64,000 nucleotides of DNA from CBINFS01 sp966250015. GTDB taxonomy: Bacteria > Bacteroidota > Rhodothermia > Rhodothermales > DASSAV01. The stretch spans positions 124,001 through 188,000 of the forward strand of contig CBINFS010000002.1 of assembly GCA_966250015.1 (NCBI GenBank), read 5' to 3'. The position numbers and the translations under genes are program-made. Of the stretch, positions 17,004 through 25,719 are shown piece after piece. The first letter of the stretch is position 1. Each line of letters starts with the position of its first letter. The notes under the pieces are model-generated. The model did no database searches. It saw nothing but the letters and a program-made list of their open reading frames with translations, and was not told the origin of the DNA.

Positions 17004-18923
17004 ATGCGTCTGATACAAGCATCTTTTCTAGTCTTTCTTCTCTTTCTTGCCGTCGGCCGGCAGGCCGCACGGGCACAGGTCACGCTCGATACGACAGTCG
17101 TTCTCCCCGACGTAACGGTCATTGCCACGCGATCAGCCACGACGACGGCTGCGGTGCCCCTCCGGGTGTCGGTGCTCGAAGCCGAAACCGTCGAACGCAC
17201 GGGAGCCGCGACGATTGCCGAGGTGCTCGGTGCGCGTTCGGGCGCTTTTTTGAAGCGGTATGGAGACGGAGGGCTCGCGACGATCTCACTCCGGGGAACC
17301 AGTGCATCACAGACAGCCCTCCTGGTGGATGGGTTCCGGTTTTCTGATCCGCAGCTCGGTCAGGTTGACCTGTCGCTGCTGCCCACACTGCTCGTCGAGT
17401 CCGTCGAGGTGATGCATGGCGCCGGATCGTCCCTGTACGGGTCGGATGCCGTCGGCGGTGTGGTCAACCTCCGGACGATGAATGGTTCGAGTGGGAATCT
17501 CGTGCGGTTCACCGGAGGGGTCGGCGCGTACGGCAGTCGTACGGGCGGAGCGGCCGTCTACGGAGGAAAGGGCGCCCTGTCGGGAAGCCTCATCGTGGAT
17601 TACGAAGGGTCGAGTGGGGATTTTCCGTACGTCAACAGCGCCCTCTTTCCGCCGCGGGAGGTGCGCCGCGAGGGAGCTGATCGCGAACGGTTTACGGCGC
17701 TGGCGTCGGGACGGGTGGAACATCGAGGAGGCGAGGGACGCCTGTCCGTGTGGTATGCACGGTCCGAAAGGGGGCTGCCGGGCCTCGCCACGACGCCTCC
17801 ACACGGCGAGCGGCAGTGGGACGAGCACTTCCGGGTCTGGGCAAACGAACGGCTGAAAACCTCTATCGGGACGGTGCGCATGGGGGGCTACGTGCAGTCC
17901 GGCTCGCTTCGGTACCTGAATCCGCTCATTGGCGTGGACAATACGGGGCGAACCCTTACCGGCGCGATCGAGGCTGAGACGGACCTCCTCCTGGGCAATC
18001 ACCGGCTGGTCACCGTGGGCGTGACGGGAAGCTATGGCCAGGCGTCCCATCCGCAGCTTCGGCGAGACGCCCGTGAGTACCACACGGCAGTTTTTGCCTC
18101 CGGTACGGCTGATTACGGCAGGGTTTTGCTGTATCCGGCGTTGAGGCTCGACGTGTACGATTCCAGCGGCCGGCGTCGGTTTCCCCTGAGCCCGAGGCTG
18201 GGCGTCAATGTGCAGCCCTTCGGCGACAGGTCCATTCACCTGAAAATGGGAGTGGGGCGGACCTTCCGGATGCCGACGTTCAATGACCGCTACTGGCAAC
18301 CTGGCGGCAATCCCGATCTCCGGCCGGAGACCGGCTGGTCTTACGATGCTGGCTTGTTCTTCGACCGACGGGGCGGCCAGCTCGAGCTGACCGTTTTCGG
18401 CAGCAGCATGCGGGATCAGATCGTCTGGGAGCCCGAGACCTTCGATCGGTATACTCCTGAAAACGTCGCCAGAGTGCTGGTGCGCGGCTTCGAGGGGTCG
18501 TACGAATGGCAGTCGGCACTCTTCGGCAGTGATCTGTCAGGGGGACTTTTCTATACGTACACCGACGCCAGGGACCGATCGGATCCGGAAAGTCCCTCCT
18601 ACGATCATCCGCTCCGTTACGTACCTCGAGAGCAGGTCAAGGCCGCGCTGACCGTTGGAAGGGGCCCGTTTGCGCTCGACCTCAACGCCCAGTACGCAGG
18701 GCGGCGGTACGTAACCACCGACGGGAGCTCGTACCTCGATCCCTACGTCGTCATGAGCGCGCAGCTCCGGCTGACGGCCCACCTGTATGCCTTCAAAGCC
18801 GGTTTTGCCCTGATGATCGAAAACCTGCTGGACACGCAGTATGCGGTGATTCAGCACTACCCGATGCCTCCTCGCCATGCGAAGTTTCGGATCCTGATCG
18901 AGACGAGGGGCGATACGCGATGA
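17004..18923 (+). CDS. btuB: TonB-dependent vitamin B12 receptor (BtuB-like)
   Basis: An outer-membrane TonB-dependent transporter of 639 residues. From the ATG at 17004 it has a signal peptide (RLIQASFLVFLLFLAVGRQA ending ARAQ). Then come a TonB-box-like start (TTVVLPDVTVIATRSA), the plug domain (GAFLKRYGDGGLATISLRG; DGFRFSDPQLGQVDL; GSSLYGSDAVGGVVNL) and a beta-barrel ending in an aromatic-rich strand. An in-frame TTG at 16926 would start inside the leader hairpins and is rejected. The riboswitch directly upstream fixes the likely substrate as cobalamin or a related corrinoid. The next gene, 32 bp on, encodes a surface beta-propeller lipoprotein. Confidence 0.9.
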   Translation: MRLIQASFLVFLLFLAVGRQAARAQVTLDTTVVLPDVTVIATRSATTTAAVPLRVSVLEAETVERTGAATIAEVLGARSGAFLKRYGDGGLATISLRGTSASQTALLVDGFRFSDPQLGQVDLSLLPTLLVESVEVMHGAGSSLYGSDAVGGVVNLRTMNGSSGNLVRFTGGVGAYGSRTGGAAVYGGKGALSGSLIVDYEGSSGDFPYVNSALFPPREVRREGADRERFTALASGRVEHRGGEGRLSVWYARSERGLPGLATTPPHGERQWDEHFRVWANERLKTSIGTVRMGGYVQSGSLRYLNPLIGVDNTGRTLTGAIEAETDLLLGNHRLVTVGVTGSYGQASHPQLRRDAREYHTAVFASGTADYGRVLLYPALRLDVYDSSGRRRFPLSPRLGVNVQPFGDRSIHLKMGVGRTFRMPTFNDRYWQPGGNPDLRPETGWSYDAGLFFDRRGGQLELTVFGSSMRDQIVWEPETFDRYTPENVARVLVRGFEGSYEWQSALFGSDLSGGLFYTYTDARDRSDPESPSYDHPLRYVPREQVKAALTVGRGPFALDLNAQYAGRRYVTTDGSSYLDPYVVMSAQLRLTAHLYAFKAGFALMIENLLDTQYAVIQHYPMPPRHAKFRILIETRGDTR

Positions 18924-18955
18924 CCATATTTTAACCCTTGTTATAGTGTACTCCG

Positions 18956-20077
18956 ATGAACGTTCTGAAGACTTTCCAATCGATCCTCCTTGCGACTCTT
19001 TACCTGCTTCTGTTCACGACTACCGGATGCGAGCTGATTGGCCCGGAAGAAGAGGACGAAGACGCCGGCGCCACAGGTGTTTACGTGGTGAACCAGGGCA
19101 ACTTCACCGACGGCAACGGCTCGATCACGATCTACGACGCGGAAACCGGGACGGTGTCGGGTGAAACCCTCGACGACTTCGGCTCGATTCTCCAGAGCAT
19201 CACGTTCCACGACGGGTTGCTTTACGTGCTTGGCAACACGGGTGATCGGATCGACGTAATCGACGCAGCCACAAACGAACGGGTTGCCCAGATCAATGGC
19301 GTCGTTAGCCCGCGCTACATGGCGGTTGGGCCGAACGGGAAAGGATACGTGACGAGCTTCTACGGCGCTCCCGGTTCGTTTACCGGAGGTATGGTCACGG
19401 TGATCGACCTGAAAACCCACAAAAAGCTGAAGGAAATCCAGGTGGGGTCGAATCCCGAGGGAATAACGATTGCCGGAAACCTTGCTTACGTGGCAAACTA
19501 CAGCTCGGAAACGACCTTTGGGGCCGGAAACACCGTTTCGGTAATCGATACCGGCAAGGACGAGGTCGTACGGACGATCACGCTCGACTGTGATGCACCC
19601 CGAATGCTCATCACCGACCGGCAGAACGAGGTGTACGTTTTCTGCACGGGCCAGATACTGTACGACGAGAACTTCAACGAGGTTGGTAGGATGCCGGGCA
19701 GCGTCCGGGTGCTCAACGGCGCGACGGGCGAGGTGGTGAAGGGCTTTGAAATCGACGGGCGGATCGAAACGGTCGGCCCGGGGCAGGACGTCTTCTACTC
19801 TCCCGAGCGCGAAGAAGTGATCGCGGTTAAAGACGCCGGGTCGCTGCTTCGATACAACACGCGGAATAACACCTTTTCGGGAGAGATAGACGGCCTGAGC
19901 GGGCATCCTATTGGCGCCGTTGCGCTCGATGCGGCGAGCGGACGCATCTTTCTTGGCCGTGTGGCCGGGTATACCGAACGAGGATCCGTAACCATTCACG
20001 ACGAGACGGGCAACCAGATCGGGCAGTTCAATGCCGGGATCTCCCCTACCTTCATCACGTTTCGGCCTGGGGAATAG
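18956..20077 (+). CDS. YncE-like beta-propeller lipoprotein, BtuG-like
   Basis: A 373-residue lipoprotein. The signal peptide ends at C25 (LLLFTTTGC), followed by an acidic stretch (EEEDED), as seen in lipoproteins sent to the cell surface in Bacteroidota. The rest is a run of YncE/DUF5074-type propeller blades: VYVVNQGN, ITIYDAETG, IDVIDAATNE, VTVIDLKTHKK, VSVIDTGKDE and VRVLNGATGE. In Bacteroides, BtuG is a surface propeller that binds B12 very tightly and hands it to BtuB. The operon position and riboswitch here make the same role likely. That role is inferred by synteny and fold, not proven by sequence. Confidence 0.75.
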   Translation: MNVLKTFQSILLATLYLLLFTTTGCELIGPEEEDEDAGATGVYVVNQGNFTDGNGSITIYDAETGTVSGETLDDFGSILQSITFHDGLLYVLGNTGDRIDVIDAATNERVAQINGVVSPRYMAVGPNGKGYVTSFYGAPGSFTGGMVTVIDLKTHKKLKEIQVGSNPEGITIAGNLAYVANYSSETTFGAGNTVSVIDTGKDEVVRTITLDCDAPRMLITDRQNEVYVFCTGQILYDENFNEVGRMPGSVRVLNGATGEVVKGFEIDGRIETVGPGQDVFYSPEREEVIAVKDAGSLLRYNTRNNTFSGEIDGLSGHPIGAVALDAASGRIFLGRVAGYTERGSVTIHDETGNQIGQFNAGISPTFITFRPGE

Positions 20078-20097
20078 GCGGTATTACGACACGTCGT

Positions 20098-20331
20098 ATG
20101 CAGATAGACCGGTGCTACTGTTTTCAGCAGACGTTTGCCTCTCTACGTGAGGTAGCCGAGGCCACGAACGCCCGCACGGTAGCCGAACTGCAGGAGCACG
20201 TGACCTTCGGCATGCAGTGCAAGCTCTGCCACCCGTACGTAAGGCGCATGCTTCGGACCGGGCAGACGGTATTCGATACCATCGTGACGGATCAGGAAGA
20301 GCCGCCCGACGGGCGGGCCCGATTGCACTGA
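20098..20331 (+). CDS. Small BFD-type [2Fe-2S]-binding protein
   Basis: A 77-residue protein with the Fer2_BFD (bacterioferritin-associated ferredoxin-like) cysteine pattern: C6 and C8 (RCYCFQQTF), then C41 and C44 (QCKLCHPYVRR). This usually holds one [2Fe-2S] cluster. It starts 20 bp after the BtuG-like gene, so it is probably part of the B12-controlled operon. A redox protein here could serve corrinoid reduction after uptake, but that is only a suggestion from context. No Shine-Dalgarno sequence is clear. Confidence 0.8.
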   Translation: MQIDRCYCFQQTFASLREVAEATNARTVAELQEHVTFGMQCKLCHPYVRRMLRTGQTVFDTIVTDQEEPPDGRARLH

Positions 20332-20427
20332 ATCCGGCAACATTTTACCGCCGGTTTCAGCGGATCGAGCGGCAGGCCTATATTCCGTAGGAATGCCGAC
20401 CATCGCTCATCCTGATAAAATCCGATC

Positions 20428-21138
20428 ATGAGCCGCATCCTGTACGTTTTTCCGCACCCGGACGACGAATCCTTCGGCCCCGCACCGGTACTGGCCAAAC
20501 AGCGGCGGGAGGGGCACGAGGTGTTTCTGCTCACGCTCACGAAAGGAGAGGCTACCCGCCAGCGCCACGCCCTTGGGTATTCGCTCGAGGAGATGGGCGA
20601 GGTGCGGTACAGGGAGATGCAATGTGTTTCGCGCGTGCTCGATCTGAGCGGATTGACCGTGCTCGACTTCCCCGACGGCGGCCTCTCCGGCCTGGATCCG
20701 ATCGAAATCGAGAAGGCGATCGAGGAGGAGATCGTGCGGATCGAGCCGGACGTGCTGGTGACCTACCCGCTGCACGGCATCAGCGGTCATCTCGATCACG
20801 TGACGACCCACGCCGTGGTGCAGCGTGTTTTCTGCGATCTGCGCCGCCGCAGGAAGAACCACCCGAGGAGGCTTGCCTTTTTTACGTTGCCGGAAAAGGC
20901 AGAGCCGGGCAGACCGTCTCACCTGAAGTCGTCGCCCGACGAAGCGATCGACTGTGTCGTGCGGTTCGAAGAGGAAGACATGCGTCGGGCTGAGAAGGCG
21001 CTTGACTGTTACGAGACGTACAAGGCTGTGATCGAGGCTCAGAATCCGCTCGCTCAGGTAAGGCACGGCGTATCGTTCGAGCTCTTTCAAGAAAGCTACG
21101 ATCCGCCACTCGACGATCTATTCGACGGTATGTCTTGA
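20428..21138 (+). CDS. PIG-L (LmbE-like) family deacetylase
   Basis: A 236-residue zinc-dependent N-deacetylase of the PIG-L/LmbE family. Zinc motif HPDDE begins at H10, and the second histidine motif GHLDH is near residue 117. Family members remove acetyl groups from N-acetylglucosaminyl substrates, for example in bacillithiol or mycothiol synthesis. The sequence alone does not say which substrate is used, and no bacillithiol synthesis partner is adjacent. It lies 96 bp after the BFD-like gene and may be a separate transcript. Confidence 0.88.
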   Translation: MSRILYVFPHPDDESFGPAPVLAKQRREGHEVFLLTLTKGEATRQRHALGYSLEEMGEVRYREMQCVSRVLDLSGLTVLDFPDGGLSGLDPIEIEKAIEEEIVRIEPDVLVTYPLHGISGHLDHVTTHAVVQRVFCDLRRRRKNHPRRLAFFTLPEKAEPGRPSHLKSSPDEAIDCVVRFEEEDMRRAEKALDCYETYKAVIEAQNPLAQVRHGVSFELFQESYDPPLDDLFDGMS

Positions 21139-21202
21139 TTAGGGCCTGTATTGCGGCGTATTGTATGGGAAGGATTTTTTTCGCGGCTAAATCCTTCTCA
21201 AA

Positions 21203-22948
21203 ATGAACGACCGTCTTTTCCTCTTCCTCATTCTATTGCTTCTATCCATGCCCGTTTATGGTCAGAGTGGCGCTGGAGACCGTCCGGTGGGACTTCCGTT
21301 TGCGACTCGCAGCCCCGTCGTGGCGCAACACGGCATAGCGGCTACGAGCCACCCACTGGCGTCTCAGGTTGCCATCGACATCCTGAAACAAGGAGGGAGC
21401 GCCGTCGACGCAGCCATTGCAGCCAACGCGGCGCTCGGTGTGATGGAGCCCATCAACTGCGGGGTGGGCGGCGACATTTTCGCCATCGTGTGGGATCCCG
21501 AGACCCGTCAACTATACGGCCTGAACGGGAGCGGGCGCTCGCCCAAAGGCCTGACGCTCGAGATGGTCCGTGCGGAGGTTCAAAAGCGCACGAAAGACGG
21601 ACAAATCCCGCTGTACGGAGCGCTGCCCGTTTCCGTACCAGGTGCGGTGGACGGCTGGTTTACCCTGCACGAGCGCTTCGGTAAGCTGGAGATGTCGCAG
21701 ATCCTCGTTCCGGCCATCCGGTACGCCCGCGAGGGATTCCCGGTAACGCAGGTCATCGCGTTCGACTGGCAGCGAAACGTGGAGGACCTCGAGGCGAATG
21801 CCGACCTGATCGAAGAGCTCGACAATTTCCGGAAGCTGTACACGATAGACGGTCGCGCCCCGCGTGAAGGAGAGATCTTCCGGAATCCGGAGCTCGCCGC
21901 AACCTACGAAAAGATAGCTGCCGGCGGGCGGGATGCCTTCTACGAGGGCGAGATTGCGGACGTCATCGACCGCTACATGAGACGAATCGGCGGGTGGATC
22001 CGAAAGGAGGATCTGGCCGCGCACCGCAGCGAGTGGGTCGATCCGGTTTCGACGAACTACCGTGGTTACGACGTGTACGAGCTTCCACCCAACGGGCAGG
22101 GGATCGCCGCCCTCCAGATGCTGAACATCCTGGAGGGGTACGACCTCGCGTCGCTCGGCCACAACACGGCCGAGTACCTGCACCTGCATGCAGAGGCAAA
22201 GAAGCTGGCGTTCGAGGACCGGGCTCGGTTCTACGCGGACATGGCGTTTAGCGATGTGCCGGTTGAAGGGCTGATCTCGAAGGAATACGCCGCCGAACGC
22301 CGCAAGCACATCGATATGAAGCGAGCCGCAACGTCCTATCCGGCCGGCAATCCCCGGCTCGACAGCGGCGACACGATTTACCTTACGGTAGCCGACTCGA
22401 CGGGCATGATGGTGTCGCTGATCCAGAGCAACTACTGGGGCCTGGGCAGCGGCCTCGTGCCGGACGGGCTCGGCTTCATGCTACAGGATCGCGGCGCCCT
22501 GTTCTCGCTCGAAGACGGTCACGCGAACGTATATGAGCCCGGGAAGCGGCCGTTCCACACGATTATCCCCGGGTTCGTGATGAAAGACGGTGAGCCGTTC
22601 ATGAGCTTCGGGGTGATGGGCGGCGACATGCAGCCGCAGGGCCACGTGCAGGTGCTCTGCAACCTGATCGATTTCGGGATGAACGTCCAGGAAGCCGGAG
22701 ATGCGGCGAGGTACCGGCACTCCGGAAGCAGCTCGCCGACCGGTGGGACCATGGTGAACGGAGGAGAGCTGCTTCTGGAATCCACTATCCCCGCCGACGT
22801 CGTCCGGGCGCTGACGCAACGAGGGCACCGGGTGCGGTATGACATCGGTGGCTTTGGAGGCTACCAGGCGATCCTCTGGGACCGGGAAAACGGAGTCTAT
22901 CACGGCGCTTCTGAAATGCGGAAAGACGGCCAGGTGGTCGGATATTAG
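21203..22948 (+). CDS. ggt: Gamma-glutamyltransferase family protein
   Basis: A 581-residue exported enzyme of the GGT Ntn-hydrolase family, which cleaves gamma-glutamyl amides such as glutathione. A signal peptide (FLFLILLLLSMPVYGQ) starts the chain. The large-subunit region holds GGSAVDAAIAANAAL and NCGVGGDIF. The expected self-cleavage/nucleophile threonine is T391 in SGDTIYLTVAD, so the mature small subunit would begin there. Late glycine motifs (GGDMQPQGHVQ) fit the family. The TIY after the threonine differs from the classical TTH, placing it in a divergent branch; transpeptidase versus hydrolase activity is open. Confidence 0.9.
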   Translation: MNDRLFLFLILLLLSMPVYGQSGAGDRPVGLPFATRSPVVAQHGIAATSHPLASQVAIDILKQGGSAVDAAIAANAALGVMEPINCGVGGDIFAIVWDPETRQLYGLNGSGRSPKGLTLEMVRAEVQKRTKDGQIPLYGALPVSVPGAVDGWFTLHERFGKLEMSQILVPAIRYAREGFPVTQVIAFDWQRNVEDLEANADLIEELDNFRKLYTIDGRAPREGEIFRNPELAATYEKIAAGGRDAFYEGEIADVIDRYMRRIGGWIRKEDLAAHRSEWVDPVSTNYRGYDVYELPPNGQGIAALQMLNILEGYDLASLGHNTAEYLHLHAEAKKLAFEDRARFYADMAFSDVPVEGLISKEYAAERRKHIDMKRAATSYPAGNPRLDSGDTIYLTVADSTGMMVSLIQSNYWGLGSGLVPDGLGFMLQDRGALFSLEDGHANVYEPGKRPFHTIIPGFVMKDGEPFMSFGVMGGDMQPQGHVQVLCNLIDFGMNVQEAGDAARYRHSGSSSPTGGTMVNGGELLLESTIPADVVRALTQRGHRVRYDIGGFGGYQAILWDRENGVYHGASEMRKDGQVVGY

Positions 22949-23062
22949 GGAAGCTGAATCGGTTTAGTCGTCACTTCTTCGCCGAAATTTGAGAACGACC
23001 ACGCCGAGGTGGGCGTTTGTAGGAGACGTTCGTCCGATCCTCACAGCCAGAAACGCCGTACG

Positions 23063-24580
23063 ATGACCACTAACCTCGCCGATAAGCTCAGAGAACAGGT
23101 GTACGGTACGTTACTCCGGCGTGTGGGCGAGGTGGCGGACCGGCTCGGCATCGAAGCGTACGCCGTCGGGGGGATCGTACGCGACCTGCTGCTCGGCCGC
23201 AAAACGGGCGACATCGACTTTGTCACCGTCGGTCCGGGATCGGGTATACGCCTTGCGGACGCCGTAGCGGAGGCGCTTGGCGGCCGGACCGCTCACGTCT
23301 ATCCCAGCTTCGGCACGGCGGCGGTGCACTGCACGCTTCCGGACGGCACGCCAACCGTGCTGGAATTCGTGGCCGCCCGCCGTGAAAGCTACCGAAGCAC
23401 GTCGCGCAAGCCCATCGTCGAAGAAGGCACGCTCGAGGACGACCAGCTACGCCGCGATTTTACGATCAATGCCATGGCCATCCAGGTCAACCTGGAGCGA
23501 TTCGGCATCCTCATCGATCCGTTCGACGGACGGAAGGACTTGAAGAAGCGGTTGATCCGGACGCCGCTCGATCCCGCTCTTACCTTCGAAGACGACCCGT
23601 TGCGGATGATCAGGGCAGCCCGGTTTGCAGCACAGCTCGGGTTCGAGATTCATCCCGAAGCCAGGGCGGCGATGAAATTGAAGGCCGAACGAGTCAAGAT
23701 ACTCAGCCAGGAACGCATTTCGGACGAGCTTCAGAAGATCATCTGCGCCCCCGTCCCCTCCGTCGGCTTTAAGCTCCTCGACGAAACCGGGCTGCTCCAG
23801 TACGTCCTGCCCGAGCTCGTAGAGCTGAAGGGGGTGGAAGAGGTGGACGGGCACCGCCACAAAGACAACTTCTTCCACACCCTCCAGGTGCTCGACAACG
23901 TGGCGGAGCTCACGGCGGATCGGCCGTGCGACGAAACCCGCTGGCTTCGGTGGGCTGCGCTCCTTCACGACGTCGCGAAGCCCGCCACCAAACGGTTCGT
24001 TCCCGAGACGGGCTGGACGTTCCACGGGCACGAAGACCGCGGGGCGCGTATGATCCCCCGAATCTTCAGACGGTTACGGTTTCCGGCAGACGACCGGCTT
24101 CGGTACGTCCAGAACCTCGTCCTCCTCCATCACCGGCCGATTGCGCTCGTCGACGAAGTCGTGACCGACTCGGCCATACGCCGCCTGCTCTTCGATGCCG
24201 GAGGCGACATCGACGACCTGATGGTGCTCGTCCGGGCCGACGTCACGTCCAAAAACCCGAGGCGCGTCCGGCGCTACCTGAATGCCTTCGACCGCGTTGA
24301 GGAAAAGATGGCCGAGGTGGAGGAGAAAGACAGGCTGCGCAACTTCCAGCCTCCCGTCGACGGCAATGAGATCATGGAGGTGCTCGGGCTCAAGCCGGGG
24401 CCGGAAGTCGGACGGATTAAGGAAGCCATCAAGGATGCCATCCTCGACGGCGTGATTCCGAACGAGCACGACGCCGCGTTCGACTACATGATGCGGATCA
24501 AGGATCAGATACTCGACGGAATCGAAGCGGGTTCGAAGAAGGCTGGACGGGCGAAGAATAAAAAAGCGGAGACGGAATAA
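23063..24580 (+). CDS. CCA tRNA nucleotidyltransferase / HD-domain protein
   Basis: A 505-residue class II tRNA nucleotidyltransferase-type protein with an HD domain. The polymerase head has AVGGIVRDLLLGRKTGDIDFV (cut into GG..VRD..LLGR and DIDFV motifs), RRDFTINAM and the DPLRMIRAARFA segment. The HD phosphohydrolase motif is LLHDVAKP. The enzyme adds or repairs the 3' CCA of tRNA; with poly(A) polymerase relatives sharing the fold, CCA addition is likely but not certain. The ATG at 23063 is chosen because an in-frame GTG at 23009 would add a basic leader with no family counterpart. The C-terminal tail is Lys-rich. Confidence 0.9.
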   Translation: MTTNLADKLREQVYGTLLRRVGEVADRLGIEAYAVGGIVRDLLLGRKTGDIDFVTVGPGSGIRLADAVAEALGGRTAHVYPSFGTAAVHCTLPDGTPTVLEFVAARRESYRSTSRKPIVEEGTLEDDQLRRDFTINAMAIQVNLERFGILIDPFDGRKDLKKRLIRTPLDPALTFEDDPLRMIRAARFAAQLGFEIHPEARAAMKLKAERVKILSQERISDELQKIICAPVPSVGFKLLDETGLLQYVLPELVELKGVEEVDGHRHKDNFFHTLQVLDNVAELTADRPCDETRWLRWAALLHDVAKPATKRFVPETGWTFHGHEDRGARMIPRIFRRLRFPADDRLRYVQNLVLLHHRPIALVDEVVTDSAIRRLLFDAGGDIDDLMVLVRADVTSKNPRRVRRYLNAFDRVEEKMAEVEEKDRLRNFQPPVDGNEIMEVLGLKPGPEVGRIKEAIKDAILDGVIPNEHDAAFDYMMRIKDQILDGIEAGSKKAGRAKNKKAETE

Positions 24581-24615
24581 TCCGCCCCCGCTTCGAATTT
24601 CTGATCGAGCAGGGC

Positions 24616-25026
24616 TTACTCTTCTTCCTCCGGCTCTTCGACCTTCGGCCGGACGTCCCAGAGCAGCATCGTGTCGATGTCGACGTAATCTTCTTCACCT
24701 TCTTCGTCGGTGAAGGTGTAATCGCCGTACTGATCGCGCTGCGACGCGGGGACGCGGCGCCACTTCATGCCTTCCCGATCGACGAATTCCTCCGGGTATG
24801 GGTTTTGAATGCGATAGGACGGATGATACGACCGGTAGATCTTGGCGGCTTCGTAGATGGCCGCGCGACGAGCACCGGCTTTCGTTCGGCTCGTACCGAC
24901 CACCTTAAACGGAGCGATCGTGATACTGGCCTGTATCATCCCGTCCTCCACTTCCGTGTATTCGGGACGCATTACCTTAAAATCGTCGGGGTGCGGGTAT
25001 GCACTCCGTTCATTGAAATCATTCAT
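24616..25026 (-). CDS. Hypothetical protein with a dsRBD-like patch
   Basis: A 136-residue protein of no recognised family. It is charged and without a signal peptide or membrane segment. The stretch GTSRTKAGARRAAIYEAA (about residues 44-61), following a short beta-rich region (MIQASITIAPFKVV), looks like the C-terminal strand-helix of a double-stranded RNA-binding domain. The rest of that fold is not obvious. The last 25 residues are strongly acidic (EEGEEDYVD, EEPEEEE). It converges on the CCA enzyme gene with a 35-bp gap, and its start faces the acidic-protein gene across a 251-bp divergent region. Confidence 0.7.
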   Translation of the reverse strand: MNDFNERSAYPHPDDFKVMRPEYTEVEDGMIQASITIAPFKVVGTSRTKAGARRAAIYEAAKIYRSYHPSYRIQNPYPEEFVDREGMKWRRVPASQRDQYGDYTFTDEEGEEDYVDIDTMLLWDVRPKVEEPEEEE

Positions 25027-25277
25027 ACCGTATCGTGTGCCTTATGTAAGGGTTTGGCCGTTTTACCCGGCGGAGCATTTAGTCTACTGTTTACGATGAA
25101 CGGGTGTAAACTGATTCCTCCGATAGCTTTTCCGCTGATGTTACACCGTTATTTATTTTTTTGCTCGTACTTGCTTTTAGCGACGTCTCCTTTCTTTATT
25201 GCGCGTTAAGGTGACATCACGAGAAATCGCAGTACGGCTTCTTCTCGCGTAATTCATTCTAAACCCGTTCAGAAAAC

Positions 25278-25529
25278 ATGATTGTCTCTGCACCCTTTGA
25301 CACCGAAGAACTGGATCTGACTCTTCCGGTAGGCCTCGAGGAGGAAGAGGACGATTTTGATGATGAGGATTTTGACGACTTCGAAGACGACGAAGACTTC
25401 GACGACGAGGACGACTTCGAAGACGACGAAGACTTTGACGACGATTACGAAGACGAGGACTTCGAAGACGATGACGAATTCGAAGAAGACGACGACCTCT
25501 TCGAAGATTTAGAAGACGACGAGTTCTGA
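25278..25529 (+). CDS. Ultra-acidic Asp/Glu/Phe hexad-repeat protein
   Basis: An 83-residue protein. Residues 21-83 contain 50 Asp/Glu out of 63, and almost every other residue is Phe or Leu. Phe recurs every six residues at 35, 41, 47 and 53, and again at 62 and 68, in units such as FEDDED and FDDEDD. It has no signal peptide and no basic residue at all. I know no function; acidic tails of this sort can chaperone basic proteins, bind divalent metal or mimic DNA, all inference. The reading frame is closed cleanly and followed by a strong hairpin, which supports it being a real gene. No Shine-Dalgarno site is visible. Upstream, a 10-bp inverted repeat (25099-25109 / 25141-25150) lies in the divergent region. 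Confidence 0.75.
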   Translation: MIVSAPFDTEELDLTLPVGLEEEEDDFDDEDFDDFEDDEDFDDEDDFEDDEDFDDDYEDEDFEDDDEFEEDDDLFEDLEDDEF

Positions 25530-25547
25530 TTTAACATTTCGGTAGCA

Positions 25548-25582
25548 TGAGGAACCCGGCGTTCAGGCGCCGGGATTCCTCA
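25548..25582 (+). terminator. Terminator-type hairpin after the acidic protein gene
   Basis: Two stacked 7-bp stems, TGAGGAA/TTCCTCA and CCCGGCG/CGCCGGG, with one bulged A and the loop TTCAGG, form a 14-bp hairpin 18 bp after the stop. Only a short pyrimidine run (CCTTTCTT) follows, so termination may need help. Confidence 0.65.
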
Positions 25583-25719
25583 CCTTTCTTGTACGTGGGG
25601 ACCGGGTGCCTGCCGGCTCCCCTGTTCGATGGTCCGGGCAGCCCCGGGCCTTACCTCTCGTTATTTATTCCGGGTTTGTTTCAAGCGTTACGCCCGCTTT
25701 ATAGCCGCTATTGCCCCAC

